From positions 1 through 64,000 of the forward strand of contig CBFHIO010000001.1 of the NCBI GenBank assembly GCA_965656035.1: a stretch of DNA of 64,000 bases. Reading direction: 5' to 3'. Below, in pieces: positions 44,983 through 53,777 of this stretch. The stretch is from SCGC-AAA076-P13 sp965656035. GTDB lineage: Bacteria > Pseudomonadota > Gammaproteobacteria > Magnimaribacterales > D2472. The notes under the pieces are model-generated. The model searched no databases and was not told where the DNA came from. It saw only the letters and a program-made list of their open reading frames with translations. A program made the position numbers and the translations under genes. How positions within the stretch are numbered: the first letter of the stretch is position 1; every line of letters starts with the position of its first letter.

Positions 44983-45441
44983 TTATTCAAAAGGAACTAC
45001 CCTTGATTTGCCATTCCTTTTAATAATTCTTACACGTTGATTTTTTGAATAGCTATAAGAACTTATTTCCTGAATAATAGATATTAGTCTTCCTGCATCA
45101 GTCTCAATCAGTAACTCAACACCATCTTTCTTTGTAAGATTTGATCCAATTTCTGATCCAATTGCAGATCCAGCAAGCCCACCAATTAAAGATGCTATAT
45201 CAGATTCTGTCTCTGAGTCGGTCACATTTTTTCCTGCAACTCCTCCAATAAGAGCTCCAGCGACTGCACCAGCCTCTCTATCACCCTCGATAGTAACAGG
45301 TGTTATATCCACAATCGTTCCAAGGACAACGTATTGCTGTTTTTGTGCATCTGAGCGTGACACTACATCAGGTGTATAGGAAACATTAATACAACCGACA
45401 ACACTAAATATTAAAAAAGATATTGCAATATTTTTATTCAT
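44983..45441 (-). CDS. Glycine-zipper outer-membrane lipoprotein (SlyB-like)
   Basis: 152 residues: signal peptide with lipobox VGC (Cys about 17), then a glycine-zipper region (about 62-108) with two GxxxG-type stretches such as AVAGALIGGVAG and LIGGLAGSAIG, and a beta-rich C-terminal part. Resembles SlyB/Pcp and 17-kDa antigen lipoproteins. Function presumed in outer-membrane integrity, by family only. Abuts recX; begins 4 bp after the hypothetical gene upstream. Confidence 0.8.
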   Translation of the reverse strand: MNKNIAISFLIFSVVGCINVSYTPDVVSRSDAQKQQYVVLGTIVDITPVTIEGDREAGAVAGALIGGVAGKNVTDSETESDIASLIGGLAGSAIGSEIGSNLTKKDGVELLIETDAGRLISIIQEISSYSYSKNQRVRIIKRNGKSRVVPFE

Positions 45442-45445
45442 CTAT

Positions 45446-45829
45446 TTACTCCTGTGATAGTTTGAAATAATTTAATAAATCTTCTGTAATAACGTAAAAA
45501 ATTCTACCTTTGTTAAAACCTGAGAGAAGTTTGACTTTATAAACCTTTTCATTATATTCAGATTCGACTATTTGGATGATATCACCTTTGCTTAGCCTTT
45601 CAATATCTCGCGAATCAACAATAGAAAAAGTATTCCAATCTCCAAACTCTCTTGCATAATATGTGTGGTAGGCATCGCTTGGCATATAATATAGAACTTT
45701 ACTATCAGCTGATAGTCGATTGCTTCTAGACTCTAGCACCCAATTATCACCTTTATTTATTATATTTTCGATGTTTGCTGAAACATCTGATATACATATA
45801 AAGACTAAAAAAATACTTAATTTATTCAT
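45446..45829 (-). CDS. Hypothetical exported protein, possible SH3-like fold
   Basis: Not recognised. 127 residues from the ATG at 45829 (a GTG 21 bases upstream is open but less likely), signal peptide about 1-18. The segment KGDIIQIVESEYNEKVYKVK followed by a GRIFYV-type strand is reminiscent of bacterial SH3 domains. No catalytic motif or Cys pair. Four bp before the glycine-zipper lipoprotein gene; divergent from hsp20. Confidence 0.65.
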   Translation of the reverse strand: MNKLSIFLVFICISDVSANIENIINKGDNWVLESRSNRLSADSKVLYYMPSDAYHTYYAREFGDWNTFSIVDSRDIERLSKGDIIQIVESEYNEKVYKVKLLSGFNKGRIFYVITEDLLNYFKLSQE

Positions 45830-45894
45830 AGTTATAGTGACAATATACACTTATTAAAGTTCTGTGCAATTGAAAAAAAATAGCATAAAAATTA

Positions 45895-45922
45895 TTGAAA
45901 AATTTAATAACAGTCATATATA
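45895..45922 (+). promoter_or_regulatory. Candidate promoter of hsp20
   Basis: TTGAAA (45895-45900), 16-bp spacer, TATATA (45917-45922), overlapping TATAAA with 18-bp spacing. TTGAAA also fits a sigma-32 -35, but no CCCCAT-like -10 is present. Leads to a leader of about 85 nt. Confidence 0.45.
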
Positions 45923-45929
45923 AACTGTG

Positions 45930-46006
45930 AAGGAGATGCCATATGGGTCTCCAAATTTTAACTAGCATGCCTTAGGGATGCAATAATTTTAGTCGCTAAA
46001 AGGAGG
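45930..46006 (+). promoter_or_regulatory. Structured hsp20 leader, candidate RNA thermometer
   Basis: Three consecutive hairpins: GGAGA/TCTCC (45932-45936 with 45948-45952) enclosing CC/GG; GCAT..CC/GG..ATGC (45965-45981) with one G-G mismatch; TTTTAG/CTAAAA (45987-45992 with 45996-46001), directly followed by the ribosome site AGGAGG (46001-46006). The first hairpin hides an upstream AAGGAG. No classical ROSE or fourU pairing with the hsp20 ribosome site is seen, so the mechanism is open. Confidence 0.5.
45943..45975 (+). CDS. Possible 10-codon leader peptide upstream of hsp20
   Basis: ATG to TAG reading MGLQILTSMP, 7 nt after a full AAGGAG ribosome site (45930-45935). The ideal site and spacing are the only evidence. 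The stop codon lies in the second hairpin, so translation would remodel the leader. A second, overlapping 9-codon frame begins at 45936 but is too close to the ribosome site. Confidence 0.35.
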   Translation: MGLQILTSMP

Positions 46007-46012
46007 ACTATT

Positions 46013-46462
46013 ATGATACTTAATTTTACAGATCCATTTTTTACAACACGTGTATTGGGATTTGAACCATTATTTGATAGATTGCAAAGACTTTCTGAGT
46101 CATCTGAGAGATCTTCAAGCTATCCACCATATAATATCAGAAAAGATGGTAACCATTTTGCAATAGAAATTGCAGTGGCGGGTCTTTCAAAAGAAGATAT
46201 TAATATTGAGCTAGCTGATGGAGTTTTATCAGTGAGTTATGAAGGTCCAGGTACCGAAGTTGTAAATGACAACAACGAGGTGGTATATCAAGGAATTGCT
46301 CAAAGAGCCTTTAGACAACAATTTACTCTTTCAAATGATGTTGTTGTTCAAGGGGCTGATCTAATTAATGGTTTACTAACTATTAACTTGGAAAAAATAA
46401 TTCCTGATGAAAAAAAACCTAGAACTATTGAAATTAAAACTCCCAAAAGAATTTTAGGATAA
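46013..46462 (+). CDS. Small heat-shock protein, Hsp20/IbpA family
   Basis: ATP-independent holdase that binds unfolding proteins. 149 residues with an alpha-crystallin domain (about 38-130): YPPYNIRKDG at its start, a central IAVAGLSKEDINIEL, the FRQQFTL strand and GLLTINLEK. The C-terminal IEIK provides an I-x-I-type motif for oligomers. N-terminal FTDPFFTTRVLGFEPLFDRL is the IbpA-like opening. AGGAGG ribosome site; single gene with its own long leader and terminator. Confidence 0.94.
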   Translation: MILNFTDPFFTTRVLGFEPLFDRLQRLSESSERSSSYPPYNIRKDGNHFAIEIAVAGLSKEDINIELADGVLSVSYEGPGTEVVNDNNEVVYQGIAQRAFRQQFTLSNDVVVQGADLINGLLTINLEKIIPDEKKPRTIEIKTPKRILG

Positions 46463-46481
46463 TAGATTTTATTTCAATAAT

Positions 46482-46507
46482 GGGGTGCTTGAAGCACCCC
46501 TATTTTT
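46482..46507 (+). terminator. Rho-independent terminator of hsp20
   Basis: Perfect 8-bp GC-rich stem GGGGTGCT/AGCACCCC with a 3-nt loop followed by TATTTTT, 19 bp after the hsp20 stop. Confidence 0.85.
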
Positions 46508-46531
46508 ATTGGTTTAAGCTAATATAACTAA

Positions 46532-48505
46532 ATGAATACCATAAAATACTTTATATCTTTATTAATTTTTTCAAGCTTTAGCTTTGGTAATCCGGTTGAA
46601 ACAGGCCATGCCAGCGTTTCCATAGTTAAATTTGATACCGCTTCGTCAAAAAAAAATGAATTATTCATTGGTATTAAAATGGACATGCAAGAAAATTGGC
46701 ACACCTATTGGAAAAATCCAGGTGATTCAGGTGGGCCAATAGAAGTTATATGGAATCTTCCTGAAAATGTAACTATTGAAGGGCCCTTTTGGCCAACACC
46801 GCAATTACTTCCATATCCACCACTCATGACATATGGGTATAAAAACTTTGTAATTTTCCCTTTTAAAGTCTCATTCAAAGATGCTGATAATTTAACTTTC
46901 ATTGGTGCTGATATTAATTTTCTAATTTGTGATGATGTTTGCGTTCCTGAAAAAGCTAGTATTAATTCAACTTTTGGTGCACTTAAACAAAGTGAAAGAT
47001 TCGAAGAGTGGCTACTGAAAGTACCTAATATTACTTTACCCACTCTAAGCAGTTTTACAAAAAAATTCCTTGAAATTAGGTTTTCATATAACAATAAAAT
47101 AACAGATATTTACTTTTATCCAGACAACCAGAATATGATCTTACATTCTGGCAAACAACTACTTATCAAAGAGGAAAATAATTGGCTTTTAAAAATACCA
47201 TTACAGTCTGAAGGGTTAAGGGTATCTTCAATAGAGGGACTGATTAAAATAAATGATGATTCTTACGATATTCAGTCAAATGTTACAAAAAGTGAGGATG
47301 CAAACTTAAATATATCTGTTCTTCAGGCAATTATTTTTGCATTCATTGGCGGCATTATATTAAATTTAATGCCTTGTGTTTTTCCAATCATTTCTTTAAA
47401 AATACTTAGCTTTATCTCGATGGGAGGCAGTTCTAAAAATAAAATAAGAACACATTCTCTTATTTTTTGTCTCGGAGTCATTCTCTCTTTCTTAATTATA
47501 GCTCTCACCTTGCTGATGCTTAAAGCTGCAGGCGTTTCAGCTGGATGGGGATTCCAACTTCAATCACCCTTAGTTGTTGGAGCTCTCTGTATATTAATGT
47601 TTATTATAGGACTAGTTTTGATAATGAATATAGATATAGGAACTTCAATGACAAAACTTGGCAGGGTTGGTATGAATAAAACTAGTTACTCTAGTTCTTT
47701 TCTTACAGGTATTTTGGCTGTTGTTGTCGCTTCACCATGCACTGCCCCGTTTATGGGTGCTGCAATTGGCTATGCTCTAATTCAACCCTCATATATTACA
47801 TTGCCTATATTTCTATCACTTGGTTTAGGCTTTGCTTTTCCATACCTTGTTCTTTCATATAAACCCGAGCTTGTGGAATCTCTCCCAAGTTCTGGAACAT
47901 GGATGGTTAAACTTAAAGAATTTTTTGCATTCCCAATGTTTGCAACTGCGCTTTGGTTACTTTGGGTGTTTAGCTTTCAATCCTCAAGTGATGCACTTAT
48001 TCAACTTTTGATAACTCTTTTGCTAATAAGCATGCTCATATGGTTGATTTCAAATATTTCAAAAAAAACTATAAGAACGATTATATTATTGATTCTTGGT
48101 TCATTAATTTTAGTTCAACTTAAAAATCTGACTAATGTAGAGATTGCATCAAACAACAATCTAGAAAATAAAGATGCAACAATTTGGACTAAAGATATAG
48201 AAAATATACTCCAATCAAAAAATACTGCTTATTTCATCAATTATACTGCTGCTTGGTGTATTACTTGCCAAGCTAACGATAAAATTGCCCTATCTAGACC
48301 AAAAGTGAAAAAATTTATTGCTGAAAATAATATCGAATATATTGTTGCTGACTGGACAAATAAAAATAAAGATATACTCGATGCTTTAAACATTTACGGA
48401 AGAAGTGGCGTTCCTCTTTATGTTTATTGGAAGCCTGGAATGAAAAAACCTGAAATACTTCCTGCTATTCTTTCTGAGAAAATTGTTTTAGATGCTCTTA
48501 GGTAA
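46532..48505 (+). CDS. DsbD-family thiol:disulfide interchange protein
   Basis: Moves electrons from cytoplasmic thioredoxin to periplasmic thiol proteins. 657 residues: signal peptide, N-terminal periplasmic domain with ICDDVCVPEKA (about 130-140), a membrane domain of eight helices with LMPCVFPI and SPCTAPFMGA (the two redox Cys), and a C-terminal thioredoxin domain with AAWCITCQAN near residue 567. The N-terminal domain is of the DsbC-like/ScsB type rather than classic DsbD-alpha, so ScsB is an alternative name. TAATAT lies 6 nt before the ATG; no ribosome site. Confidence 0.9.
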   Translation: MNTIKYFISLLIFSSFSFGNPVETGHASVSIVKFDTASSKKNELFIGIKMDMQENWHTYWKNPGDSGGPIEVIWNLPENVTIEGPFWPTPQLLPYPPLMTYGYKNFVIFPFKVSFKDADNLTFIGADINFLICDDVCVPEKASINSTFGALKQSERFEEWLLKVPNITLPTLSSFTKKFLEIRFSYNNKITDIYFYPDNQNMILHSGKQLLIKEENNWLLKIPLQSEGLRVSSIEGLIKINDDSYDIQSNVTKSEDANLNISVLQAIIFAFIGGIILNLMPCVFPIISLKILSFISMGGSSKNKIRTHSLIFCLGVILSFLIIALTLLMLKAAGVSAGWGFQLQSPLVVGALCILMFIIGLVLIMNIDIGTSMTKLGRVGMNKTSYSSSFLTGILAVVVASPCTAPFMGAAIGYALIQPSYITLPIFLSLGLGFAFPYLVLSYKPELVESLPSSGTWMVKLKEFFAFPMFATALWLLWVFSFQSSSDALIQLLITLLLISMLIWLISNISKKTIRTIILLILGSLILVQLKNLTNVEIASNNNLENKDATIWTKDIENILQSKNTAYFINYTAAWCITCQANDKIALSRPKVKKFIAENNIEYIVADWTNKNKDILDALNIYGRSGVPLYVYWKPGMKKPEILPAILSEKIVLDALR

Positions 48506-48588
48506 TAAAAAATTTAGCAAGATTATTTTATAAATCTATAGAAAACTTACTATAATAATAAGTATTGCAAATCTATTAAGACAATATT

Positions 48589-49290
48589 ATGAATGCTAGC
48601 CCTTTTGTATTATTTGGAAACATACATATTATTACAATGCTTGTAATTTTATCTGTATCGATCTTATTGCCATTAATTTATAAAAATAAATCTGAAGCAC
48701 AAAATTCTGTAATGACAAAAGTGATTGCCTATATAATCATAGCTCATGTTGTTATCTCACCTTATAAAGATTTGTTTCTTCTTCAAAACCCATATAATTG
48801 GCGTGAAGTACTACCATTTCATATGTGTGATCTTTCTGAGATTTTTATTGCATGGTTTCTCTTAGGAGGCCCAAAAATTTTATACAAATGTGCATTTTTT
48901 TGGGGTATAGGTGGTGCCACTATGGCTATTATTACACCAGATATTTCTTATCATGATTTAGATTATGCGTTTTTTATGATAGGTCATGGAATGATTGTTT
49001 TAGGAATAATGTATGCAACTATTGCGCTTGGCAATCGACCTTATGCAACTGATATATTGACTGTTTCATTAATTACAGCATGTATATTATTGCCAATAAC
49101 TTATATTATTAATCTATTGTTAGGCGAGCCAGCTAATTTCTGGTATTTAATGGCAAAACCAGAAGGTGCAAGTTTAATGGATGCTTTTCCTGAACCGCCA
49201 TATCATATACTAGTATTGATGCCTCTTGCTATTGCGACGTTTTTTATAATATATGCACCCTATTTTATTAAAGATAGATTGCAAAAATAA
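48589..49290 (+). CDS. TIGR02206/YwaF family membrane protein
   Basis: 233 residues with about seven membrane helices. The family motif LPFHMCDLS lies near residue 80, with FWGIGGATMAIITPD after it. Function unknown in all members I know. Stands in a plus-strand run between the DsbD-like gene and mscS, with its own upstream gap of 83 bp in which I see a TATAAT-like element but no clear -35. Confidence 0.75.
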   Translation: MNASPFVLFGNIHIITMLVILSVSILLPLIYKNKSEAQNSVMTKVIAYIIIAHVVISPYKDLFLLQNPYNWREVLPFHMCDLSEIFIAWFLLGGPKILYKCAFFWGIGGATMAIITPDISYHDLDYAFFMIGHGMIVLGIMYATIALGNRPYATDILTVSLITACILLPITYIINLLLGEPANFWYLMAKPEGASLMDAFPEPPYHILVLMPLAIATFFIIYAPYFIKDRLQK

Positions 49291-49298
49291 TCACTACT

Positions 49299-49327
49299 TT
49301 GCTATATGCATGCAAATGCGATATAAA
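49299..49327 (+). promoter_or_regulatory. Candidate sigma-70 promoter of the MscS-type channel gene
   Basis: TTGCTA (49299-49304), 17-bp spacer, TATAAA (49322-49327), 27 bp before the ATG. Confidence 0.5.
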
Positions 49328-49354
49328 ATAAGATAAATTAATCTCAAATTAACT

Positions 49355-50440
49355 ATGGAAAATTTTATTGAGCTTCTCTCAGATGTATGGAATAGAGGTT
49401 TCTTAGGCATTAATCTAGGAGCAATAATTTCATCTTTAGTGGTATTGTTAATAGCTTTACTATTTAGAGGGTTTATTATCTCAGTAATAATAAACTCATT
49501 GAGCCGGCTTGCTGAAAAAACTGAATCCAGGATTGATGATGAGATACTTAATGCATTAAAAAAACCAATTGGTTTAATCCCAGTTACAATAGCTCTGTAT
49601 TTATGCACATTGATACTACCTATTTCAGGCCTGGTTGGTGACATCGCTACAAATATAGTTAAAGCTTTTGTTATATTTACTATATTTACTGCTTTATCTA
49701 ATAGTGTAAAGCCGATATTTGAGGCACTGTCTACAAGCTCTTGGCTTACGGCTTCTATGCAAATGTGGCTTGAAAGGGCCTCAAGGTTTATAGTCTGGGT
49801 AATTGGTGTGGCAATCATTTTAGATATTTTTGGTATCCAAATTGGTCCATTGGTTGCAGGACTTGGTCTCTTTTCAGTTGCTGTAGCTCTTGGGGCACAA
49901 GATTTTTTTAAGAACTTGATTGCTGGCATTTTGGTTATTGGAGAGCATAGATTTCAGCCTGGAGATAGAATTGAGGTTGAAGGCCAATTACATGGCATAG
50001 TTGAAACAATTGGCTTTAGATCAACTGTAATCAGAACTTTTGATACAGCTCCAATGACAATCCCTAATAAGGACCTTTCTGACGTAAAGCTAATTAACCA
50101 TGGCGATATGATTAATAGAAGAATTAATTGGAAGATTAATCTTGTCTACTCAACTTCAATCGAACAACTTGAAGGAATAAGATCAGATATAAAAAATCAT
50201 ATTAATGAAAGTGAAGATTTTGTTAATGATACTGAAATTGAGCATGTAGTCAGGGTCGTCGAACTAGGGTCAAGCTCCATAGATATTATGATAGTCGCTT
50301 ATTGTGAGCCTGTTGGTTTTGCAGAATTCAATCTTATTAAAGAGAATTTAATTTTTAACATAATGAAAATAGTAAAAGCACATGGATCTGAGTTTGCTTA
50401 CCCATCATCTTCTATCTATGTTGAAAGCATGCCTAATTAA
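49355..50440 (+). CDS. MscS-family mechanosensitive ion channel
   Basis: Tension-gated channel that releases solutes on osmotic downshock. 361 residues: about four or five N-terminal helices, the pore helix region GLGLFSVAVALGAQDFFKN (about 170-190), a beta domain with PGDRIEVEGQLHGIVETIG and a C-terminal alpha/beta domain. Length places it in the medium MscS group near YbdG/YnaI rather than MscS itself. 17 bp before the SLC13 permease, probably one transcript. Confidence 0.9.
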   Translation: MENFIELLSDVWNRGFLGINLGAIISSLVVLLIALLFRGFIISVIINSLSRLAEKTESRIDDEILNALKKPIGLIPVTIALYLCTLILPISGLVGDIATNIVKAFVIFTIFTALSNSVKPIFEALSTSSWLTASMQMWLERASRFIVWVIGVAIILDIFGIQIGPLVAGLGLFSVAVALGAQDFFKNLIAGILVIGEHRFQPGDRIEVEGQLHGIVETIGFRSTVIRTFDTAPMTIPNKDLSDVKLINHGDMINRRINWKINLVYSTSIEQLEGIRSDIKNHINESEDFVNDTEIEHVVRVVELGSSSIDIMIVAYCEPVGFAEFNLIKENLIFNIMKIVKAHGSEFAYPSSSIYVESMPN

Positions 50441-50457
50441 AAAAATAATTACATAAA

Positions 50458-52224
50458 ATGAGTGATCAATATCTACTCTCAATCACCATTATTGGTCTCT
50501 TATGTATGTTCATATGGAGTAAATTTAGATACGATGCTCTTGCCATTGGTGCTCTTGTAATACTTATAGTCTCAGGAGTAATCCCAGCCAACCAAGCCTT
50601 TGATGGATTTGCTCACCCTGCTGTTATAACTGTAGCCTTGGTTTTGATAATCAGCCAGGGATTAAAAAATTCTGGCCTAGCTGGGTTGGTTGGAAAATTG
50701 ATAGGAGGTAAATCATTTACTAAATTTCAATTCTTAATTAGCCTTCTTTTTATTGCTGCTATTTTGTCTTCCTTTATCAATAATATAGGGGCGCTAGCAA
50801 TCCTTTTGCCCATCACTTTAAATATTTGTCAAAAAATGAATTGGCATCCATCTAGGTTTCTAATGCCTTTAGCTTTTGCATGTATTTTAGGAGGTATGAA
50901 TACAACAATCGGTACACCACCTAATATTATTATTTCAGAATATAAATCAACTATATCTGATTCAGGGTTTAATTTTTTTGACTTTTCATATGTTGGGCTT
51001 GTTATAACTTTCTTGAGTATTTTTTTTATAGCTCTGATTGGCAATAAGTTTATTCATCTCAGAGACGATTCTACTGCAGGCTCCTCATTAATTGATTTAA
51101 AGGGATATTTATTTGAAGTAGAAGTCAATGAAAAAAGCTCTGCTATTGGAATGACATTATCAGCATTTAAAAAAGAGGCTGGAGAAGATACTGAGGTGCT
51201 TGGAATAGTTAATGATAATGGTGGAGTTAAAAAAGTAAAAAATAATTTAAGGATTAAAGCTGGTCAAATTTTAGTTATTAAGACGCCTCCTGATGATATT
51301 TCTTCAATATTAAGTGTATTTGATTTTTCTATTCCAAAAGAACTTCACTCTTTTGACGATGATGATTTAGAAGAGATAGAGGCAATGATTACCCCAGGTT
51401 CAAGGCTTATTGGGAGAAAATATGACTTCTTCTTAAAATTAGCCTATGAAGAATTAAATCTTTTAGGTCTTTGGAGAAAAGGTTCTAGATATAGAACAAG
51501 ATTAACAAGAGAAACTTTTAAAGCTGGTGATGTTTTATTGTTAGGGGTCAGAGATCTTGATGAAGAAGATGTTACTAATAAAATTAAACACCTTGGTTTA
51601 ATGCCATTGATGCAAAGAGAACTTCAGACAATTCCAAGTAGAAGCCGGCTTTTAAAAGGAATTATATTTTTTTTAATATCTATAATTTTAGTAACTTTTA
51701 ACATACTGCCAACTGCAGCTGCCTTCTTATTATGCGTGCTTGGTTTTGCAAGAATAAGAATCATTGATAGTAATTTTTATAGGGAGGTAGATTGGCCGAT
51801 TATTATAATGCTTGCTGCAATGATTCCGATTGGAACCGCTCTAGAAACTACAGGATTAAGTAACGTTATATCACAAAACATATCTAGTATTGCAGCAGAT
51901 ATGAGTCTATTTTGGTTACTCTTTTTGATATTGATAATCACCATGGCTATAACAGATATTATTAATAACGCTGCGACGGCAGTCATTATGGCTCCGATAT
52001 CGGCAGGTATTGGTATGCAACTAGGATATGATGTGGAGCCATTTTTAATGGTAGTTGCGGTAGGTGCAAGTTGTGCTTTTCTAACACCAATTGGCCATCA
52101 ATGTAACACAGTCGTCATGGGTCCAGGCAATTATAAGTTTACAGATTATTGGAGGCTTGGCTTGCCTTTAGATATTTTAATTATTGCTGTATCCATTCCA
52201 ATGATTTTATTTGTTTGGACATAA
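50458..52224 (+). CDS. SLC13 family permease with TrkA-C domains
   Basis: 588 residues. Membrane repeats flank a soluble middle of about 200 residues that holds two TrkA-C (RCK-C) domains (VNEKSSAIGMTLSAFKK and ITPGSRLIGRKYDF regions). Transport motifs: NNIGALAILLP and GTPPNIIISEY in the first half, INNAATAVIMAPI and PIGHQCNTVVMGPG in the second. This architecture occurs in sulfate and other anion permeases; ligand binding by TrkA-C is likely regulatory. Substrate unknown. Followed 4 bp later by a 63-residue gene. Confidence 0.88.
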   Translation: MSDQYLLSITIIGLLCMFIWSKFRYDALAIGALVILIVSGVIPANQAFDGFAHPAVITVALVLIISQGLKNSGLAGLVGKLIGGKSFTKFQFLISLLFIAAILSSFINNIGALAILLPITLNICQKMNWHPSRFLMPLAFACILGGMNTTIGTPPNIIISEYKSTISDSGFNFFDFSYVGLVITFLSIFFIALIGNKFIHLRDDSTAGSSLIDLKGYLFEVEVNEKSSAIGMTLSAFKKEAGEDTEVLGIVNDNGGVKKVKNNLRIKAGQILVIKTPPDDISSILSVFDFSIPKELHSFDDDDLEEIEAMITPGSRLIGRKYDFFLKLAYEELNLLGLWRKGSRYRTRLTRETFKAGDVLLLGVRDLDEEDVTNKIKHLGLMPLMQRELQTIPSRSRLLKGIIFFLISIILVTFNILPTAAAFLLCVLGFARIRIIDSNFYREVDWPIIIMLAAMIPIGTALETTGLSNVISQNISSIAADMSLFWLLFLILIITMAITDIINNAATAVIMAPISAGIGMQLGYDVEPFLMVVAVGASCAFLTPIGHQCNTVVMGPGNYKFTDYWRLGLPLDILIIAVSIPMILFVWT

Positions 52225-52228
52225 TTAA

Positions 52229-52420
52229 ATGGAAGATCATTTTAAGAGGCCTAATAAATTGACAGGTATGCCATATGAGCTTGGTTTTAAAGATGAGGAC
52301 GGTAAATACTTTATAAAATATCTTAACAAACAGGGAAATGATGGTTATTACTATGAAGAATGGGCAAAGAATAAAGAAGCTTACCTAAAAAAAATTTTTA
52401 AAAGCCAACCCAACAAATGA
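52229..52420 (+). CDS. Hypothetical 63-residue protein
   Basis: Not recognised. Small, soluble, charged and rich in Tyr, Lys and Glu (ELGFKDEDGKYFIKYL, DGYYYEEWAKNKEAYLKK). No signal peptide or membrane segment. It begins 4 bp after the SLC13 permease stop and is in its transcript, and ends 2 bp from the convergent serine hydrolase. Good codon use and tight packing favour a real gene. Confidence 0.6.
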   Translation: MEDHFKRPNKLTGMPYELGFKDEDGKYFIKYLNKQGNDGYYYEEWAKNKEAYLKKIFKSQPNK

Positions 52421-52422
52421 TA

Positions 52423-53634
52423 TTAATGACAATCACAACTTAAATTTTCAATTGCATCAATAAAATCCTCGTACCTAACATAAAATTCTTTTGATTCACC
52501 TTCTAAATCTGTAATAGGAGTTATGACATTAGATCCGGATTCGATAATACCCTTCTCAATCATGGTCCTGCCTATTTTTACTGCATTATCAACACCGGCC
52601 CATTTTAAAAATTTCATAGGACCCCATTTTTGAATATCGCCATTATCTTGTTGATTGTATTTTGTGATCCTGGTAACAATTATATCGTTTTCTCTATCAA
52701 CAAAAGTGTATTGGCCAAACTTTCCGCTGGTATTAAAAATTTTAAATTGATCTTCATATGCTGATACCCACCAATGTAAAGAATAGCCTCTATTCAACCT
52801 AGTGAATCTTTTAGGGGTTGTATCCCAGACAACCTTAAAAGTTTCGTCAACAAAACTTTTTGATATGATTTGATCATTATTCCATTGGCCACTCCTTCCA
52901 AATAGAAGACCAAATTTAGAATAATCTCTAGCAGACATATCTACACAACAATATGTCAGCACATTACCTTTTTCATCCTTCCATAGCTTGTAACTAGTAA
53001 TTTGGAGTGGTTTTAAAATCCTTTCTTCAAAAAGAATATCAGCCTTCTTGCCAGTTGCTTGAAATAAAATATCTCCAATTATCATAGAGTTAACGTTATT
53101 GTATTCAAACTTTAATCCTGCTTCTTTTTCAACACCTACTTTTCTTGCATAAGCTAGATGATCATCTAGGAAAAACATTTTTTCATGTTCGTGGCTAGGA
53201 AAATTAAGGCCGCTAGACATGTCCAATAAATCTCTTATCGTAATGTTCGATCTCTCATCATTGAAATAGTCTAGATACTTTCCAACTCTATCATCCAAAC
53301 TTCCAATCTCACCTCTATCAATAGAAATGCCAATCAAAGCAGCATAATAACTTTTTGCCATTGACCATGATGTTCCATGCGAATTTTCATCGAAACCAGA
53401 TGCATATTTTTCCCCAATTATCTTTCCATTTTTGATTACCACAAGTCCAAGAGTTGACTTGTCAGTAAATGCGATCTCTATTAAATCATCTACGTTTTTA
53501 GATTTAATATTCTGACTTTCAGGAGAAACAGAATCCCACGATGAGCCTGGATAATATAAATCAGATGAATGGCTGAAAGTAGGTAATGTTATAAATACTA
53601 TTAAACATATATGTGAAAAGATTTTATTTTTCAT
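52423..53634 (-). CDS. Serine hydrolase, class C beta-lactamase/PBP4-like family
   Basis: 403 residues from the ATG at 53634, with a signal peptide (about 1-22). Active-site SxxK motif is SMAK in SWSMAKSYYAALIG near residue 95, and the YxN motif is YNN in FEYNNVNSM. The third (KTG-like) motif is HWWVS/FNTSGKFGQY. Family members include esterases, peptidases and 6-aminohexanoate-dimer hydrolases; real beta-lactamase activity is unlikely to be the main role. C-terminus ends in CDCH, which is odd. Stands alone. Confidence 0.85.
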   Translation of the reverse strand: MKNKIFSHICLIVFITLPTFSHSSDLYYPGSSWDSVSPESQNIKSKNVDDLIEIAFTDKSTLGLVVIKNGKIIGEKYASGFDENSHGTSWSMAKSYYAALIGISIDRGEIGSLDDRVGKYLDYFNDERSNITIRDLLDMSSGLNFPSHEHEKMFFLDDHLAYARKVGVEKEAGLKFEYNNVNSMIIGDILFQATGKKADILFEERILKPLQITSYKLWKDEKGNVLTYCCVDMSARDYSKFGLLFGRSGQWNNDQIISKSFVDETFKVVWDTTPKRFTRLNRGYSLHWWVSAYEDQFKIFNTSGKFGQYTFVDRENDIIVTRITKYNQQDNGDIQKWGPMKFLKWAGVDNAVKIGRTMIEKGIIESGSNVITPITDLEGESKEFYVRYEDFIDAIENLSCDCH

Positions 53635-53717
53635 TATTAAAAATACCCCAGACATATGATGATATATACAACTTGACGATTTTCAATACAATATCTAAAA
53701 ATTAGTCATCATTTATA

Positions 53718-53745
53718 TTGATAACATATTATAAATATATATAAT
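53718..53745 (+). promoter_or_regulatory. Near-consensus promoter of the pseudoazurin cassette
   Basis: TTGATA (53718-53723), 16-bp spacer, perfect TATAAT (53740-53745). With the AGGAG ribosome site downstream this is among the strongest expression signals in the window. Confidence 0.65.
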
Positions 53746-53777
53746 AGTGTTGATTTGTCGATACTTAGGAGAACATA

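Noticed and set aside
45976..46012. Classical ROSE or fourU thermometer at the hsp20 ribosome site
   Set aside because: UCGCU lies near the site but no CCU partner follows it, and the UUUU tract pairs with CUAAAA rather than with AGGA. Leader kept only as a general structured-leader candidate.
46705..47094. 129-residue minus-strand frame inside the DsbD-like gene
   Set aside because: Shadow of a well-supported gene, no recognisable features or ribosome site.
49294..49929. 211-residue minus-strand frame
   Set aside because: Antisense to the MscS-type channel gene, which has clear family motifs; the minus frame shows none.
52423..53634. Serine hydrolase as an antibiotic-resistance beta-lactamase
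   Set aside because: SxxK and YxN motifs are shared with esterases and peptidases of the same fold; nothing marks it as a true AmpC.
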